In this document: piece by piece, positions 1 through 7,254 of the stretch
How positions within the stretch are numbered: the stretch's first letter is position 1
Layout: each line of letters starts with the position of its first letter
Source: an uncultured Lachnospiraceae bacterium
GTDB lineage: Bacteria > Bacillota > Clostridia > Lachnospirales > Lachnospiraceae
Assembly (NCBI GenBank): GCA_947650005.1
Contig: CANSTU010000021.1
Coordinates: 1 to 42,914 of the forward strand
DNA length: 42,914 bases
Direction of reading: 5' to 3'
The notes under the pieces: generated by a model
What the model was told of the DNA's origin: nothing
Database searches by the model: none
The model's input: only the letters and a program-made list of their open reading frames with translations
Program-made: the position numbers and the translations under genes

Positions 1-84
1 CGCTCCGGATGGTTCTGCCGGGATATGGGCGGCAACGGTCTGCATGCGGCTGGCGTGGCTTGGGCTTTCACAAACATGGCGCAG
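1..84. other. window edge, no gene recognised
   Basis: This short stretch lies downstream of the minus-strand regulator stop codon. Short open frames cross it on both strands, but none has a ribosome binding site or a recognisable sequence. It may hold the start of a neighbouring gene cut by the window edge. Confidence 0.3.
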
Positions 85-1887
85 TCAGGATTGCCGCAAA
101 ATCCGCCAGAGCGTGGTGCGGCTGATCCCCAGGCGCCTGGCTGCTGCGCTTTGATTGCCGTTTTCCTCCTGTACGACGATTTCCACGATCTCCCGGTTGA
201 TATCCTCCAGGGTTTTGTGTAGATTTAGCCGGTCCTGCTGCCCAGACGTATCTGCGGAAACATATCTTTTCGAGAAACGGAATTCCTTTGTTTCCATGTG
301 CAGGATCTCCTTCACGGCCGGGCTTTTGATGAACAGGTCGTCGGCCTGGGTCACGAGACGGCTGATGACCCGTTTGAATTGGGCATAGTTGGAGGGCCAG
401 TCATACTCCTGAAGGAGCTGGAGGGCTTCCGGCTCTAATCCCGCCACCTCCTTTCCGGATTCCACGTTGAAGAAACCGATGGCGAGTCCGGCCATATGGG
501 GGATGTATTCCCGCGTATCCCTCAGGGGCGGGATTTCTATAGTAATACAGTTCAGAAGATTTTTGACGGACAGATATCGGCTGGGATAGGGCTCGTTCAC
601 CTTGTGGGGAAGCGCAAAGAATATGCGGTTCCGTTTGTGCAGGTCGGTATCCTTGATCGTATGCAGGAGTTCGCGGAAATTGGCCTCCGGGAGCAGGTCA
701 ATATTGCGTATATAAATGGTTGTGTTGGTGTCGCTCAGGGGCGACCCCATGTCTTGCATCAGGTAATCCCAATTTTTGGAGTTGATCAGACGGGAACAGT
801 CAATTACAGCCAGGGGATTGTTCTGGTCAGCTCCCCGGACATAAAACATTTCCACGAAATTCTGTTTGTCCAGCCCCCGTTCGCCCAATATGAATATGGG
901 AGAACGGGAAGCGTCAGCTTCCCGGGTGAGATCATCGATGAACTGCCGGGGGACGGCGTTGAGATAAAAATTTTCCATGTTGTTGAGCAAGTCTTCTTTT
1001 TCCAGATAGTGCAGACCGTTTTTGAGCAGGGAGAGGGGAACTTTCCGAAAATTGATATAAAATTGGATCAGGTCTTCACCATCGATCTCTTTGCGGGTGC
1101 CTGCGATGGCGGCCAGGATGCCGGAATGCTTCCGATAAACTTTTTTATGGCCATCCTTCAGCACGGAAGGGACGAGGGAAGACATGATGTTTACCAGCTC
1201 CTTTGAATACAGCTCGTCCCTGGAATGGTAGAGCATCTCTGCGTCGGGAGCGAACATATAGACGTCAAAGGGGTGTGTTTCCAGGAGGCTCCGGAAGATC
1301 TTGCTCTGATGCAGGGTTTCTTTATACATGTTGCCATAGGATACTACCTGTTCCAGCGTTTGATCGACGCTTTCCATTCCGGAAGTGATGAGGATGGAAT
1401 GAAAGTCGTACATCTTGGCCAGGGAATTGCTGATGGAATCGCTTAGGATCACGTCATAATCGGACTGGGAGATCTTTTTCAGGATGGTTTCCGCCTCTTT
1501 CTGGTTATGTATGGTGAAGACGTCCATGTCGTAGTTCAGCAGGGTGCTCAGAAAGTGGGTATTCCTGGTAATATTGGGGAAACCGATCAATGCATAATGG
1601 CTGGAAGAACTTTGGGCGAGTTGCATACAGCGCAGTAGATCGTAAAGGGAAACCGTGATCTCTACAACAGGAATGCTGCTGACCTGGCGGATGAGCTGGG
1701 CGGTGCCTCCTCTGGAGATGATGAAGTCAAAGTTGTTCTGGGTAAATTTAGATGCAATCTCCGCTCCGGTCTCCAGGTCGCCGGTAAATGCGGTCATCTC
1801 AATATCTTTTCTGTGGGATGCAGCCTGTACCATGAGGAGTCTCATGCTTTCATAAGGGGCGATCCCGAGTATCTTGATTTTGTTCAT
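85..1887 (-). CDS. PrpR-type transcription regulator with a degenerate AAA+ domain
   Basis: This is probably the transcription factor for the divergent catabolic operon. Residues 1 to about 185 match the PrpR N-terminal sensor fold (start MNKIKILGIAPYESM). A PAS-like linker follows, then a sigma54-activator-like AAA region (about 315-520), then a Fis-type helix-turn-helix at the C-terminus (NQSAAARRLGISRTTLWRIL). The AAA domain is broken as an ATPase: the Walker A position reads GERGLDKQN instead of GESGTGKE, and I see no GAFTGA loop for contacting sigma54. I infer that it acts as a DNA-binding, ligand-sensing regulator with ordinary sigma70-family promoters. An upstream in-frame ATG at 1918-1920 exists. 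I prefer the ATG at 1885-1887 because GGGAG lies six bases before it. The length, 600 residues, is normal for the family. Confidence 0.82.
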   Translation of the reverse strand: MNKIKILGIAPYESMRLLMVQAASHRKDIEMTAFTGDLETGAEIASKFTQNNFDFIISRGGTAQLIRQVSSIPVVEITVSLYDLLRCMQLAQSSSSHYALIGFPNITRNTHFLSTLLNYDMDVFTIHNQKEAETILKKISQSDYDVILSDSISNSLAKMYDFHSILITSGMESVDQTLEQVVSYGNMYKETLHQSKIFRSLLETHPFDVYMFAPDAEMLYHSRDELYSKELVNIMSSLVPSVLKDGHKKVYRKHSGILAAIAGTRKEIDGEDLIQFYINFRKVPLSLLKNGLHYLEKEDLLNNMENFYLNAVPRQFIDDLTREADASRSPIFILGERGLDKQNFVEMFYVRGADQNNPLAVIDCSRLINSKNWDYLMQDMGSPLSDTNTTIYIRNIDLLPEANFRELLHTIKDTDLHKRNRIFFALPHKVNEPYPSRYLSVKNLLNCITIEIPPLRDTREYIPHMAGLAIGFFNVESGKEVAGLEPEALQLLQEYDWPSNYAQFKRVISRLVTQADDLFIKSPAVKEILHMETKEFRFSKRYVSADTSGQQDRLNLHKTLEDINREIVEIVVQEENGNQSAAARRLGISRTTLWRILRQS

Positions 1888-1901
1888 AGTCTGCTCCCAA
1901 T

Positions 1902-1919
1902 TGCGCGCTGGAGCGCGCA
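1902..1919 (-). promoter_or_regulatory. perfect hairpin in the regulator leader
   Basis: TGCGCGC and GCGCGCA form a perfect 7-bp stem with a TGGA loop, 15 bases upstream of the chosen start of the PrpR-type gene. It could limit access to the ribosome binding site. The function is inferred. Confidence 0.4.
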
Positions 1920-2022
1920 TACAAATCAGGGGAGTGTGAAAAATCTATCACTTTTAACTCCCGTCTGTGTTTTTTACAGGATGTTGTTTCCATGCATGTA
2001 TTTCGATTTCTACTACACATCT

Positions 2023-2051
2023 ATTGTATACTTTTTTAAAACATGTTTCAA
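2023..2051 (-). promoter_or_regulatory. candidate promoter of the PrpR-type regulator
   Basis: On the minus strand TTGAAA is followed after 17 bases by TACAAT. The -35 box lies inside the palindrome at 2043-2061, so a protein bound there would cover the promoter. This suggests autoregulation. Confidence 0.5.
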
Positions 2052-2061
2052 TATAAAACAT
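2043..2061. promoter_or_regulatory. operator-like palindrome 1 (TGTTTCA half-site)
   Basis: ATGTTTCA, then ATA, then TAAAACAT. This matches the second site at 2224-2248 in the core pattern TGTTTCA-N3-TGAAACA with one mismatch. It lies between the two divergent promoters, about 30 bases upstream of the forward -35 box, where an activator would bind. The PrpR-type regulator next door is the obvious candidate ligand-controlled binder. Confidence 0.5.
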
Positions 2062-2089
2062 TTATTTCATGTTTCCCTGTTTTGTTTTC

Positions 2090-2118
2090 TTGTTGATCAA
2101 AAAGAAACTTGTTAAGAT
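2090..2118 (+). promoter_or_regulatory. candidate promoter of the catabolic operon
   Basis: TTGTTG, a 17-base spacer, then TAAGAT. No sigma54 -24/-12 pair with correct GG-N10-GC spacing was found upstream of the kinase gene, which fits the degenerate AAA domain of the regulator. Confidence 0.4.
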
Positions 2119-2223
2119 AAGCATACTTCAAACAAAAGAAAAGCCTTTCTATTCTATAAATTGGAACTACTGCACAAAAATGGAAAGAATAGAGAGAAAA
2201 TAAAGAATAAAAAAAGAGAGAAT

Positions 2224-2248
2224 AATGTGTTTCAAAATGAAACACATT
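2224..2248. promoter_or_regulatory. operator-like palindrome 2 (perfect)
   Basis: AATGTGTTTCA and TGAAACACATT are perfect 11-base inverted arms around AAA. The site lies about 55 bases upstream of the kinase start codon and downstream of the candidate promoter. From there it could block elongation, or it could serve a second promoter that I cannot see. It shares its core with palindrome 1. Confidence 0.55.
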
Positions 2249-2303
2249 GGGCAAGTTGGAAGGCTCAAGAAGAATGCTTTCAACCTCCCTGAGGAGTATA
2301 CAT

Positions 2304-3563
2304 ATGGAAAGACTTCTGGTATTAGCTGATGATTTCACCGGTGCGCTGGATACGGGGGTGCAGTTTGCGACGTATGGGGCCAGAACGGAGATTATAACGG
2401 ATCTGGGGATTGATCTTTCCCAATATCCGCGGGCTGATGTTCTTGTCATCGATACGGAGACCCGTCATGTGAGTGAGAAGGAGGCTTATGAGACCGTCTA
2501 CCGGCTTACCCGGAATGCGATGGAAGCAGGGATTACCTGCTTGTACAAAAAAACGGATTCCGGACTGCGGGGGAATATTTCCGGGGAAGTGAGGGCAGTA
2601 TTGGATGCCTCGGGAGAGGATTTCTTGGCATTCCTGCCGGCATTTCCTAAGATGAACAGGATCGTAGCAGGGGGCATCAGTTACGTGGATGGAACGCCGA
2701 TTGAACAGAGCGTGTTTGGACGGGATCCGTTTGAACCCGTTACCTGTTCCAGGATCCGGGATTTCTTTAGGGGATATGAAGGGATGGTTCAAGAATATGC
2801 CCGGCCGGAAGAGCTGGTGATACAGGAAGGCGGGAAGCAGATCGCGGTTTTTGATTCCGAAACGGATGAAGACCTGCATGAAGTGACGGATTATCTGCAT
2901 GGGAAGGGGAGGCTGAGGATTCTGGCGGGTTGTGCAGGATTTGCCGCTGCCATGGCAAAATATCTGCAGATCTCCTGTGCGGAGAAAAAGGCGGAAAAAT
3001 TAGAAAAACCGTTCCTGATCGTGTGCGGGAGTATCAATGATATTTCTAAGAGACAGGTGTCCCATGCAAAGGAAAAGGGAATCAAAGGCATTACGCTGAC
3101 CCTGGAACAGTTGTTGGAAAAGGACTATCTGAAGACAGGGGAAGGACGGAAGCTGGTAGAGGAAGTGACATCAACATGCGGACGGGAGGGCGTGTGTATC
3201 CTGGATACCAGTTCTGATCGGGAAGAAGTGAACCGGTATCTGACACGGGAATTAATTCCCCTGGAAGAGGCCAGAGTCTATATAGCGGATAGAATAAGCG
3301 AGATATTGGAATGTGTCATGGATACGGGGGTGATTCCCACGATCATGGTGATCGGAGGAGATACTTTGATTCATTTCGTGAGGAAGATGAAGTGTCGGCA
3401 GATCTCGTTGCTCTATGAATTGGAAAAAGGAGTGGTCTACTCCAGCATGAGATCAAAGGGAAGAACGTTGAAGGTGATCTCCAAGTCAGGCGGGTTCGGA
3501 GAGGAAGATTTGTTGATTCGACTGATCGGGATGGCAAAGGAGTCTGAAGAAGGGATTCTCTGA
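2304..3563 (+). CDS. DUF1537 four-carbon acid-sugar kinase (OtnK/DtnK family)
   Basis: The family phosphorylates C4 aldonic acids such as D-threonate, D-erythronate or 3-oxo-tetronate at O4, using ATP. The N-terminal domain begins with ADDFTGALDTG, followed by the substrate motif KTDSGLRGN (near residue 80) and a PAFPKMNR...DG segment. The C-terminal nucleotide domain contains VIGGDTL. The length of 419 residues is typical. The open frame extends upstream to 2247, but the ATG at 2304 has GAGGAG seven bases before it and starts exactly at the family N-terminus. It is the first gene of the operon. With the PdxA-like gene at 6037 it forms the known kinase/4-phosphate dehydrogenase pair that yields dihydroxyacetone phosphate and CO2. 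The exact C4 acid cannot be told from sequence. Confidence 0.88.
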   Translation: MERLLVLADDFTGALDTGVQFATYGARTEIITDLGIDLSQYPRADVLVIDTETRHVSEKEAYETVYRLTRNAMEAGITCLYKKTDSGLRGNISGEVRAVLDASGEDFLAFLPAFPKMNRIVAGGISYVDGTPIEQSVFGRDPFEPVTCSRIRDFFRGYEGMVQEYARPEELVIQEGGKQIAVFDSETDEDLHEVTDYLHGKGRLRILAGCAGFAAAMAKYLQISCAEKKAEKLEKPFLIVCGSINDISKRQVSHAKEKGIKGITLTLEQLLEKDYLKTGEGRKLVEEVTSTCGREGVCILDTSSDREEVNRYLTRELIPLEEARVYIADRISEILECVMDTGVIPTIMVIGGDTLIHFVRKMKCRQISLLYELEKGVVYSSMRSKGRTLKVISKSGGFGEEDLLIRLIGMAKESEEGIL

Positions 3564-3616
3564 TCCAGGCTTCAGGAGGCGACGGAAGGATTGACAGGAA
3601 AGGAAGGGATGGCAAG

Positions 3617-4768
3617 TTGGAACAATATAGTCTGAGAATGCCTGGAAACGTGCACTGCGGAGAAGGGGCCATGGAGCATATGGGATCGATCCTGCAGGGA
3701 CATAAGAAAGTCGCAGTCTTTACGGATAAGGGGATTGAGGCATCCGGTGTGCTGGATTATCCCTTGGAACAGGTGAGAAAGGCCGGGGTGGACAGTGTGA
3801 TTCTGGATGATCTTCCGGCGGAACCCACCTATGGACAGGCGCAGCGGGTGATAGACAGCTTCCGGGAGTCTGGGGCTGATCTGATCGTGGCGGTGGGCGG
3901 AGGAAGCGTGATGGATGCCGCGAAGCTGGCTTCCATCACGGGGGACGATCTTACGGTAAAAGGTCTCCTGGATGACCCGCTCGCAGGAAAGAAAAGGGTG
4001 GCGAGCCTCATGATCCCCACCACGGCGGGAACGGGTGCGGAAGCTACCCCCAACAGCATTGTAGCCGTTCCGGAAAAGGAACTGAAGGTTGGTATCGTCA
4101 ATCCGGAGATGATCGCCGATCATGTGATCCTGGACGGAAGGATGATCAAAAAACTTCCCGCCTCCATTGCCGCAGCCACCGGCGTCGATGCCCTGTGCCA
4201 TGCGGTCGAGTGCTTCACGTCTAACAAGGCGAATCCGTTCAGCGATCTATTCGCCCTGGAAGCTGCCCGGCTGATCTTTGAGAATATAGAATTGGCCTGT
4301 TTGGATCAGAACGCTATGGAGGCCAAGAATAACATGCTCCGCGCTGCCTTTTACGCAGGTGTGGCTATCACCGCCTCCGGAACCACAGCGGTTCATGCGC
4401 TTTCCTATCCTTTGGGGGGAAAATACCATATTGCTCACGGCGTATCCAATGCGATTCTTCTCCTGCCGGTGATGCGATTCAATCAGGATGCTTGCCTTGC
4501 GGAATTCGCCCGGATTTATGATGCGGTATGGGCGGGTGAAAGCAGGCCGGAAGGTCCAAGGGAAGAGAAGGCAGAGGTGGTTCTAAGAAGGATGGAAGAG
4601 ATCCTTCGGAAACTACGGATCCCCACGTCCCTTACCAGTTTTGGAGTGGATTCAGAGGATCTGGACACACTGGTGGAAGCGGGGATGCAGGTGACCAGAT
4701 TGTTGGTGAACAATAAGAAGGCCGTCACCCCGGAGGATGCAAAGGAAATCTATGGGCAGGTACTGTGA
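3617..4768 (+). CDS. iron-type (group III) alcohol dehydrogenase
   Basis: This is an NAD(P)-dependent, metal-containing dehydrogenase of 383 residues. The nucleotide loop GGGSVMDAAK lies near residue 95. The metal ligands of the family are all visible: Asp and His in GVDALCHAVE, the His of HALSYPLG, and 14 residues later the His of HGVSNA. The start is unusual. The frame opens with TTG at 3617, preceded by AGGAAGGGA at a normal distance. The closer ATG at 3609 is out of frame and ends after eight codons, and the next in-frame ATG is eight codons in (3638). It probably interconverts an aldehyde or ketone with an alcohol or acid-sugar intermediate of this pathway. The substrate is not predictable. 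The gene lies 53 bases after the kinase gene. Confidence 0.88.
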   Translation: MEQYSLRMPGNVHCGEGAMEHMGSILQGHKKVAVFTDKGIEASGVLDYPLEQVRKAGVDSVILDDLPAEPTYGQAQRVIDSFRESGADLIVAVGGGSVMDAAKLASITGDDLTVKGLLDDPLAGKKRVASLMIPTTAGTGAEATPNSIVAVPEKELKVGIVNPEMIADHVILDGRMIKKLPASIAAATGVDALCHAVECFTSNKANPFSDLFALEAARLIFENIELACLDQNAMEAKNNMLRAAFYAGVAITASGTTAVHALSYPLGGKYHIAHGVSNAILLLPVMRFNQDACLAEFARIYDAVWAGESRPEGPREEKAEVVLRRMEEILRKLRIPTSLTSFGVDSEDLDTLVEAGMQVTRLLVNNKKAVTPEDAKEIYGQVL

Positions 4769-4777
4769 GTTTTGTTT

Positions 4778-5110
4778 GCCTGCTAAAGCAGGCGGACGGG
4801 AGCAACGCGAAATCTGCGATTTCACAGTCTTGATTTGAGTGCCTGCTAAAGCAGGCGGACGGGAGTAATGCGAAATCTGCGATTGCACGGTCCTGATTTG
4901 AGTGCCTGCTAAAGCAGGCGGGCGGGAGCAATGTGAAATCTGTGATTTCACGGTCCTGATTTGAGTGCCTGCTAAAGCAGGCGGACGGGAGCAATGTGAA
5001 ATCTGCGATTTCACAGTCCTGATTTGAGTGCCTGCTAAAGCAGGCGGGCGGGAGCAATGCGAAATCTGCGATTTCACGGTCCTGATTTGTTTGCCCGCTC
5101 TAGCGGACAG
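4778..5110. repeat. five tandem 63-bp repeats with two small palindromes each
   Basis: Units begin at 4778, 4841, 4904, 4967 and 5030, exactly 63 bases apart, with a degenerate sixth start at 5093. Each unit carries hairpin A (GCCTGC-TAAA-GCAGGC), then GGACGGGAG, then hairpin B (usually GAAATC-TGC-GATTTC). Units differ at a few positions, and some stem changes are compensated (GCAGGC to GCGGGC is not, for example). The array fills the gap between the dehydrogenase and the aldolase gene and ends in the aldolase ribosome binding site. A related single copy occurs at 32657-32717. It could tune mRNA stability or expression within the operon. Confidence 0.9.
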
Positions 5111-5122
5111 ATGGGAGTTGGT

Positions 5123-6016
5123 ATGAAAGAGATAAGAGGAATTATTCCTCCTGTGATCACGCCCATGTATGAGGATGGGGCGGTCAATGAGGAGGAGTTG
5201 GCGAATCAGGTGGAACGGCTGATCGGAGCCGGCGTGCATGGGATCTTTGCCTTCGGAACCAACGGAGAGGGCTATATCTTGGATGAGGAGGAAAAGGAGA
5301 GGGTTCTTTCCATCGTCATTCGGACGACTGCGGGGAGAGTGCCCGTCTATGCGGGAACCGGATGTATTTCCACGAGGGATACTATCCGGATGAGCCGTAT
5401 GGCGGAAGAGATGGGAGCGGACATCCTGTCCATCATTACGCCTTCCTTTGCAGCGGCTTCTCAGGAGGAACTCTACCTCCATTATAAGAAAGTGGCGGAG
5501 GCGGTGAGTATGCCGATCGTGTTGTACAATATTCCCGCCAGAACCGGGAACTCCTTGGCGCCTGCTACGGTGGCGAGGCTGGCTGAGATCGACAACATCG
5601 TGGGAGCAAAGGACAGCAGCGGAAATTTTGACAACATGCTTCAATATATCGAACTGACGCGCAACCGGGAATTTGCGGTGCTTTCAGGAAACGATTCCCT
5701 GATCCTGTGGAATCTCTTGGCCGGGGGCGCAGGCAGTATCTCGGGATGTGCCAACGTATTTCCGGAAAACATGGTGGCCATCTATGAGAACTTCGTGAAA
5801 GGGGATATGGAGGGAGCCAGAAAGGCGCAGGATGCGATCCGCAGCTTCCGCAATACGTTCCGGTACGGAAATCCCAACACGGTGGTGAAGACGGCGGTGG
5901 AGCTGTTGGGCTATCCCGTGGGAAAATGCCGCAGCCCGTTCCACCTCATCTGCGAGGAAGGGATTTGCGCCATCAGGCAGGTGCTGGAAGCGTGTAAGGA
6001 AGCAGGAATCAGATAA
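5123..6016 (+). CDS. DapA-family aldolase/lyase
   Basis: This is a (beta/alpha)8 Schiff-base enzyme of the dihydrodipicolinate synthase / N-acetylneuraminate lyase superfamily, 297 residues. The pyruvate-binding loop reads GTNGEG (canonical GTTGE). The catalytic tyrosine is in VLYNIPARTG and the Schiff-base lysine in VGAKDSSGN. The frame extends back to 5057 inside the repeat array, but the ATG at 5123 has GGGAG five bases before it and matches the family N-terminus. Its place between a dehydrogenase and a PdxA2-type gene in a sugar-acid operon argues against lysine biosynthesis and for aldol cleavage or dehydration of a keto-deoxy sugar acid. The actual substrate is unknown. Confidence 0.85.
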   Translation: MKEIRGIIPPVITPMYEDGAVNEEELANQVERLIGAGVHGIFAFGTNGEGYILDEEEKERVLSIVIRTTAGRVPVYAGTGCISTRDTIRMSRMAEEMGADILSIITPSFAAASQEELYLHYKKVAEAVSMPIVLYNIPARTGNSLAPATVARLAEIDNIVGAKDSSGNFDNMLQYIELTRNREFAVLSGNDSLILWNLLAGGAGSISGCANVFPENMVAIYENFVKGDMEGARKAQDAIRSFRNTFRYGNPNTVVKTAVELLGYPVGKCRSPFHLICEEGICAIRQVLEACKEAGIR

Positions 6017-6036
6017 GATAAGGAGGCGGGGAATTT

Positions 6037-7149
6037 ATGAAACCCATTATCGGGATTACGATGGGAGATCCTTCTGGAAACGGGCCGGAGATCAGCATCA
6101 AAGCGCTGTTGGATCCGAAGGCCTATGAACGCTGTAATCCATTGGTGATCGGCGACGCGGCTTGTCTGGAAGAAGCGGTTAAGGCAGTGGGGGCCGAAGG
6201 GAAGATCAGGATCAATCCTGTAAAGAGGCCGGAGGACGCCGAATTTTGCTACGGATGCGTAGATGTGTTGGATATGGGCCAGGTTGACATGGGCAAGAGG
6301 CTGTTCCGGAAGGACAGAAACGCTTTGGCGCAGACTATGTCCGCGGAAAAGCTGGCGGAGGCGTATGAAGAAAGCGACCGTATGTGTGGGGAAGCGGCTT
6401 TCCAGTACGTGAAGGAAGTGATCGAGCTGGCTATGGCCGGAAAAGTGGATGCCACAGTGACCAATGCCCTGAACAAGGATCATATCAATCTGGCTGGCCA
6501 TCACTATTCGGGGCACACTGAAATATATGCACATTATACCGGGACGGAGCATTATACCATGATGTTGGCCCATGAAGGGCTGAGAGTGGTACACGTTTCC
6601 ACCCATGTATCCCTGAGTGAGGCATGCAGACGCGTGAAAAAGGACAGGGTACTGGAGGTGATTCGGATTGCTGATGCAGGATGCCGGGCGCTAGGGATTG
6701 AGAAGCCTAAGATCGGTGTTGCCGGATTGAATCCGCATTGTGGGGAAAACGGCATGTTCGGCCGGGAGGAGATTGAAGAGATCCAGCCGGCAATAGATGA
6801 GGCCATGGCGGAAGGCATCTGCATTCCAGAAGGGAAACCTACCCCGCCGGATACCGTATTTTCCAAGGCGCTGGGCGGTTGGTATGACATTGTGGTGGTT
6901 ATGTACCATGATCAGGGGCATATCCCGCTTAAGGTGAAGGGATTTGTCTATAATAAGGATTTGAAGAAATGGGATGCGGTGGCGGGGATCAACGTAACGT
7001 TGGGCCTTCCCATCATTAGGGCTTCCGTGGATCACGGCACCGGAGAGGGACATGCCGGCGATGGAAGCGCCAATGAACTGAGCCTGGTGAATGCAATCGA
7101 TTATGCGATCCGCATGGCAGAGGCAGGTGCGAATAAGGACCGTTCTTGA
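6037..7149 (+). CDS. PdxA2-type 4-phospho-acid dehydrogenase
   Basis: This belongs to the 4-hydroxythreonine-4-phosphate dehydrogenase superfamily. In DUF1537 loci these enzymes oxidise D-threonate or D-erythronate 4-phosphate, with decarboxylation to dihydroxyacetone phosphate. Visible motifs are the N-terminal ITMGDPSGNGPEI, the metal-site histidines in SGHTEIYA, VSTHVSL and MYHDQGHIP, and a DHGTGEGHAGDGSAN tail. It is 370 residues long, somewhat longer than classical PdxA. AAGGAGG precedes the ATG and the gene follows the aldolase by 20 bases. Because the kinase is in the same operon, catabolism is far likelier than vitamin B6 synthesis. Confidence 0.88.
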   Translation: MKPIIGITMGDPSGNGPEISIKALLDPKAYERCNPLVIGDAACLEEAVKAVGAEGKIRINPVKRPEDAEFCYGCVDVLDMGQVDMGKRLFRKDRNALAQTMSAEKLAEAYEESDRMCGEAAFQYVKEVIELAMAGKVDATVTNALNKDHINLAGHHYSGHTEIYAHYTGTEHYTMMLAHEGLRVVHVSTHVSLSEACRRVKKDRVLEVIRIADAGCRALGIEKPKIGVAGLNPHCGENGMFGREEIEEIQPAIDEAMAEGICIPEGKPTPPDTVFSKALGGWYDIVVVMYHDQGHIPLKVKGFVYNKDLKKWDAVAGINVTLGLPIIRASVDHGTGEGHAGDGSANELSLVNAIDYAIRMAEAGANKDRS

Positions 7150-7254
7150 CATACGGCTTTCATTGATACAGATTCAACGGATTGATCCTGGCGCAGGTAT
7201 GAGCCCTGTGCCTGATCATAGATAACTGTTCATATGTAAAAGGAGGACAAAGTG

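Noticed and set aside
496-1206. A 236-codon plus-strand frame opposite the PrpR-type regulator
   Set aside because: It lies wholly antisense to a gene with clear domains on the minus strand, and has no family match or ribosome binding site.
2224-2304. A sigma54 -24/-12 promoter for the kinase operon
   Set aside because: GG and GC pairs exist but are spaced by 11, 12 or 16 bases instead of 10.
4778-5110. The tandem repeats as a CRISPR array
   Set aside because: The units are contiguous and nearly identical over their whole length, with no variable spacers, and no cas genes are present.
4652-5644. A 330-codon minus-strand frame with a 21-residue repeat, opposite the 63-bp repeats
   Set aside because: The frame is open because the repeat period is a multiple of three, and its ends run antisense through the dehydrogenase and aldolase genes. 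No ribosome binding site or known domain was seen.
5123-6016. Lysine-biosynthesis dihydrodipicolinate synthase
   Set aside because: The fold and catalytic residues fit, but the GTNGEG loop and the position in a sugar-acid operon favour another aldolase or lyase of the superfamily.
6037-7149. Vitamin B6 biosynthesis PdxA
   Set aside because: A DUF1537 kinase in the same operon and the lack of other B6 genes point to the PdxA2 catabolic role.
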